DNA of 7,359 nucleotides from Bacillota bacterium. Lineage in GTDB: Bacteria; Bacillota; Dethiobacteria; DTU022. The number at the start of each line of letters is the position of its first letter. Position 1 is the first letter of the stretch. The notes under the pieces are model-generated. The model saw only the letters and a list, made by a program, of their open reading frames with translations. It was not told the DNA's origin and did no database searches. Of this stretch, positions 5,157 through 7,359 are shown in pieces. The DNA is taken from positions 1 to 7,359 of the forward strand of contig JAAZPS010000122.1 in NCBI GenBank assembly GCA_012797095.1. The letters are read 5' to 3'. The position numbers and the translations under genes were made by a program.

Positions 5157-6938
5157 TTAACGTTTGTTCAGAACCAGCTCGAAGCGGGGCAACCTGCTTC
5201 TCTCCTTGCCGCCGGACAATTTTTTTTGCTGCTCCGGATCCATATCTCCGGGTATGACCACCTGCAGGCGGCGGGTGCGCTCGCCCAACCTTTCGAGAAA
5301 GCGGGAAAATGAAGCAGCAGCCCTGCTCGAGGCAAAGCGCAGCCCCTCAACGTTGATCACCAGATGCAGACAGCTGTCCGGCAGATAGGAGCGGACCGTC
5401 CTGATCAGCTCCCGCAAATTCAAGCTGCTGATCAGGCCCTGCAGGCGCAGATGAAGGACCCCTTTCTTTTCGATGAGATAAACCTGCAGCGGCGCTGCCT
5501 TCTCAACCGCGGCCTCCTTCTTCTCCCGGGCTGCATCGATCCGTTTAAACAGCAGGGCCACCGGCCCGGGATCGCACCCCTGAAGCCGCTCCAGGGCCCG
5601 ATCATACCAGCGATTCTTTCTCTCGAAATGGCGCGTCAGCCACCAGCCTAGCGAACGGTACAGCGAGGTGCTCCAGCCGGTATGGAAGACGTTGCCAAAG
5701 ATATTGCGGAGGGAATAGAATCGCTTGAAGGCGGCGATCGTTTCCCGCTGGAGCTCTTCCGGAGAGAGCCGGTTCGGTTGAAAGACTGCATGGTGTCCGT
5801 CGTACAGCTCCCATTCCCTGGTCAGAAGTCTTCCCTCGGACTCGAGTTGATCGAACAGCGGGGTTCCCGGCAGCGGCGTCAGGATCAGGAACTGCACACT
5901 GTCGATGCGGCAGTCGAGGGCGAAATCGACGGTATCGCGGATCGTCTGCACGGTATCGCCCTCGCCGCCGAAAACAAACATCCCGTGCACCCTGATCCCG
6001 TATTCGTGAAAACGGCTCACGCATTCACTGACATCGGCAAGGCTCTGCTGCTTGTTCAACGCTGCCAGGGTCTCCGGGTTGATCGATTCCAGTCCCACAA
6101 AAGCCATATTCCCCCCGGAGCGCCGCATCAATTCCAGCATCTCCGGATCCCGGGAAGCCTCCACCCGCATCTGGGCGCCCCATCCCTTGAGCCCTGTTTG
6201 GCGGTCGATCATCCCCTGAAAGAGCTCCCTGCTCCGGGCAGCGTTGGCTGTGAAATTGTCATCGCAGAAAAAGACACTCCGCCCCTTGTACTCAGCAAGC
6301 TCATTCAGCACACTTTCGGTATCGCGAAAACGGTAGCGGCTCCCGAACATCAGGGTGACGCTGCAGAAGCTACAGTTGTACGGGCAGCCGCGCGAGGTCA
6401 TCACCGGGATGGTGCGAAAATGCTTTTTCCCCTGGAACAGCGAAAAATCCGGCAGCGGCAGCTGATCCATCTCCACGGGCTCCGCGGAACAGGGATTATG
6501 AACTGCCTCCCGGCCATCCCAGAATGAAACTCCCGGAAGATCCCGCGGCAGCCTCCCCTCCTCGAGGGCACGGATCAGCGGCACGATGATCAGATCTGCT
6601 TCGCCACGCACCACATAATCCGCATGGCCCAGCGCCTCATCGGGCAAGAAATGGGCGTGAATCCCTCCGATTATTACTGGCAAGCCGCGCGAACGCAGGT
6701 ACCCGGCCATGCGGTAAGCCTCACTGCTTGTCGCTGTGGTCGTCGAGATCCCCACAAAATCGGCCGAGACGATCGCGGGCCAGGGCAGCGATGCACCGGT
6801 CCCGTAGTACAGCTCCACCCGGTAACCGGCAGCCTTCAAGGCTGCCCCCATCAGCGGCAGGCCCAGACGGGGCATCTGCACATTTTTGTAGACATGATCT
6901 TCTTGCGACTGCGGCTCGATCAGAACCACCTTTTTCAT
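5157..6938 (-). CDS. B12-binding-type radical SAM protein with STAS-like C-terminal domain
   Basis: A 593-aa protein. ATG 6938 was chosen because GAGGAG (6947-6952) lies 8 bases upstream; the in-frame GTG at 6947 abuts that site and would have no spacing. Residues about 1-130 form a cobalamin-binding-like Rossmann domain with VGIST (62-66), VIIGGIHAHFLPDEAL (88-103) and VVRGEAD (109-115). It has no DxHxxG motif, as is usual in BchE/HpnR-like radical SAM proteins. Next comes the radical SAM core with the [4Fe-4S]-binding C185, C189, C192 (RGCPYNCSFCS) and FFCDDNFTAN (223-232). A GGEGDT loop and the LTPLPGTPLFDQL segment follow, as in this family. Residues 484-565 look like a STAS domain: KGVLHLRLQG, then a helix, then INVEGLRFASSRAAASF, then a further helix and RLQVVIPG. 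The domain is joined by a basic, charged linker (about 440-483). The substrate and reaction are unknown. The adjacent SLOG gene is probably co-transcribed. Confidence 0.88.
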   Translation of the reverse strand: MKKVVLIEPQSQEDHVYKNVQMPRLGLPLMGAALKAAGYRVELYYGTGASLPWPAIVSADFVGISTTTATSSEAYRMAGYLRSRGLPVIIGGIHAHFLPDEALGHADYVVRGEADLIIVPLIRALEEGRLPRDLPGVSFWDGREAVHNPCSAEPVEMDQLPLPDFSLFQGKKHFRTIPVMTSRGCPYNCSFCSVTLMFGSRYRFRDTESVLNELAEYKGRSVFFCDDNFTANAARSRELFQGMIDRQTGLKGWGAQMRVEASRDPEMLELMRRSGGNMAFVGLESINPETLAALNKQQSLADVSECVSRFHEYGIRVHGMFVFGGEGDTVQTIRDTVDFALDCRIDSVQFLILTPLPGTPLFDQLESEGRLLTREWELYDGHHAVFQPNRLSPEELQRETIAAFKRFYSLRNIFGNVFHTGWSTSLYRSLGWWLTRHFERKNRWYDRALERLQGCDPGPVALLFKRIDAAREKKEAAVEKAAPLQVYLIEKKGVLHLRLQGLISSLNLRELIRTVRSYLPDSCLHLVINVEGLRFASSRAAASFSRFLERLGERTRRLQVVIPGDMDPEQQKKLSGGKERSRLPRFELVLNKR

Positions 6939-7029
6939 CAAGAGCACTCCTCTCAGTTCATTTCGAAATTAGCAATAATACCAGGAATGATTCATCAGCG
7001 TTCTTGATGAGAAATAGATTATCGGCGAA

Positions 7030-7071
7030 CAGGTGATCTCTCGAGCAGGTAGATGGTCTGAATCAGGTAGA
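7030..7071. repeat. Three short direct repeats in the radical SAM leader
   Basis: CAGGT occurs at 7030-7034, 7046-7050 and 7064-7068, that is at 16- and 18-base intervals. The last two copies extend to a perfect CAGGTAGA (7046-7053, 7064-7071). They lie downstream of the predicted start site, in the transcribed leader. They could be protein-binding sites or chance. Confidence 0.35.
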
Positions 7072-7119
7072 AGTAAGTATTGAATAAGGCCTTACGGTTA
7101 TTGCAGAGATGTCACCGCC

Positions 7120-7177
7120 GGCAGGGACCACCCTTAGTATACCCCGGGACCTGCCATTATCAAAAGTAATCCCTGCC
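7120..7177. repeat. GGCAGG motifs bracketing the radical SAM promoter
   Basis: GGCAGGGA (7120-7127) and its perfect reverse complement TCCCTGCC (7170-7177) flank the predicted -35/-10 boxes. A third, inverted copy CCTGCC (7150-7155) lies in the promoter spacer. The placement is what a repressor or activator operator would show, but no regulator family is recognised. Confidence 0.35.
7136..7163 (-). promoter_or_regulatory. Sigma-A-type promoter for the radical SAM - SLOG unit
   Basis: On the minus strand, TTGATA (7158-7163) is followed after 16 bases by TATACT (7136-7141). Each box matches the consensus at 5 of 6 positions. Transcription would begin near 7129, giving a leader of about 190 nt before ATG 6938. 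The -35/-10 spacer contains one of three nearby GGCAGG motifs, which could be operator sites. Confidence 0.55.
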
Positions 7178-7192
7178 TTCGTATAATATATC

Positions 7193-7222
7193 ATTATGAT
7201 CCCATCTTGCTTTTTTTGGCAA
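7193..7222 (-). promoter_or_regulatory. Possible second, upstream minus-strand promoter
   Basis: On the minus strand, TTGCCA (7217-7222) and CATAAT (7193-7198) are separated by 18 bases in an AT-rich stretch. Each box is one base off consensus, but the spacing is slightly long. It would read into the same radical SAM transcript. Confidence 0.25.
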
Positions 7223-7359
7223 GCTCCGGTTAGCAGCGCCAGCCCGCTTCGCGAGGAGTTTGGAGCGGATTGCTCCTGTTATCTTTCCATTTGCTTCTTT
7301 TAGACTTTATCCCAAATCCGCGCCGCCGCCGAAAAACAAGGGGGGAATAACCTGGGAAC

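Larger units (their letters stand above)
6939..7359. other. Gene-free 420-base region upstream of the radical SAM gene
   Basis: No protein or tRNA gene was found on either strand. From left to right it holds the predicted 190-nt leader (with a palindrome TAAGGCCTTA at 7085-7094), the promoter area, an AT-rich stretch (about 7180-7217) and a segment with a small GGAGC/GCTCC hairpin (7262-7276). The right edge has a run AAGGGGGG (7339-7346) that could be the ribosome site of a gene starting just outside, but no start codon is in view. Confidence 0.5.

Noticed and set aside
5682..6527. 281-aa plus-strand open frame inside the radical SAM gene
   Set aside because: It lies opposite the conserved radical SAM core; no motif and no start signal support it.
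6969..6995. Tiny minus-strand open frame (MNHSWYYC) in the radical SAM leader, resembling a leader peptide
   Set aside because: Only 8 codons, no clear ribosome site and no terminator/antiterminator pair downstream.
7119..7136. T-box-like AGGGTGG on the minus strand
   Set aside because: The T-box consensus AGGGTGGNACCGCG diverges after the first bases here, the site is at the predicted transcription start rather than after a long leader, and no specifier stem was seen.
7206..7223. CTTGC/GCAAG hairpin with T-run as a terminator
   Set aside because: The T-run is in the loop rather than after the stem, and no gene ends at this place on either strand.

Overview
The window looks like part of a chromosome from an anaerobic, fairly GC-rich Firmicute. 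A Syntrophomonas/Moorella-like Clostridia is my guess. This is inferred from the mix of genes (trimeric NAD-linked [FeFe] hydrogenase, ECF-type S component, B12-binding radical SAM protein), from tight ATGA gene overlaps and from strong Shine-Dalgarno sequences of the GGAGG type. Taxonomy was not tested.

Layout. (1) At the left edge, on the minus strand, is the N-terminal 87 codons of a small membrane protein resembling ECF transporter S components; its C-terminus lies outside the window. (2) A divergent intergenic region of about 300 bases follows. (3) On the plus strand is a compact three-gene operon, hydC-hydB-hydA (about 563-4526), coding for a group A3-type trimeric [FeFe] hydrogenase; both junctions are 4-base ATGA overlaps. 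(4) Convergent to it on the minus strand is a two-gene unit: a B12-binding-type radical SAM protein with an unusual STAS-like C-terminal domain (5157-6938), and downstream of it a small Rossmann-fold protein of the TIGR00725/LOG-like (SLOG) group (4621-5103). (5) The last 420 bases hold no gene. They contain a good minus-strand sigma-A-type promoter for the radical SAM gene, a leader of about 190 nt with short repeats, and an AT-richer stretch.

How the genes work together. HydC ([2Fe-2S], NuoE-like), HydB (NuoF-like, FMN/NADH site) and HydA (H-cluster subunit) should form a soluble complex that passes electrons between NAD(H) and protons/H2. HydA has every H-cluster ligand and proton-pathway residue expected from the Clostridium pasteurianum CpI enzyme. 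HydB, however, stops cleanly just after the NuoF-like core and lacks the two-[4Fe-4S] ferredoxin domain that classical electron-bifurcating HydB subunits carry. HydA also lacks the C-terminal [2Fe-2S] domain of the Thermotoga type. This points to a minimal, possibly ferredoxin-independent NADH hydrogenase, as has been described for Syntrophomonas wolfei. It is the most interesting functional inference here. The radical SAM/STAS-like fusion paired with a SLOG-family protein is the most unusual unknown unit. No maturation genes (hydE/F/G) are in the window.
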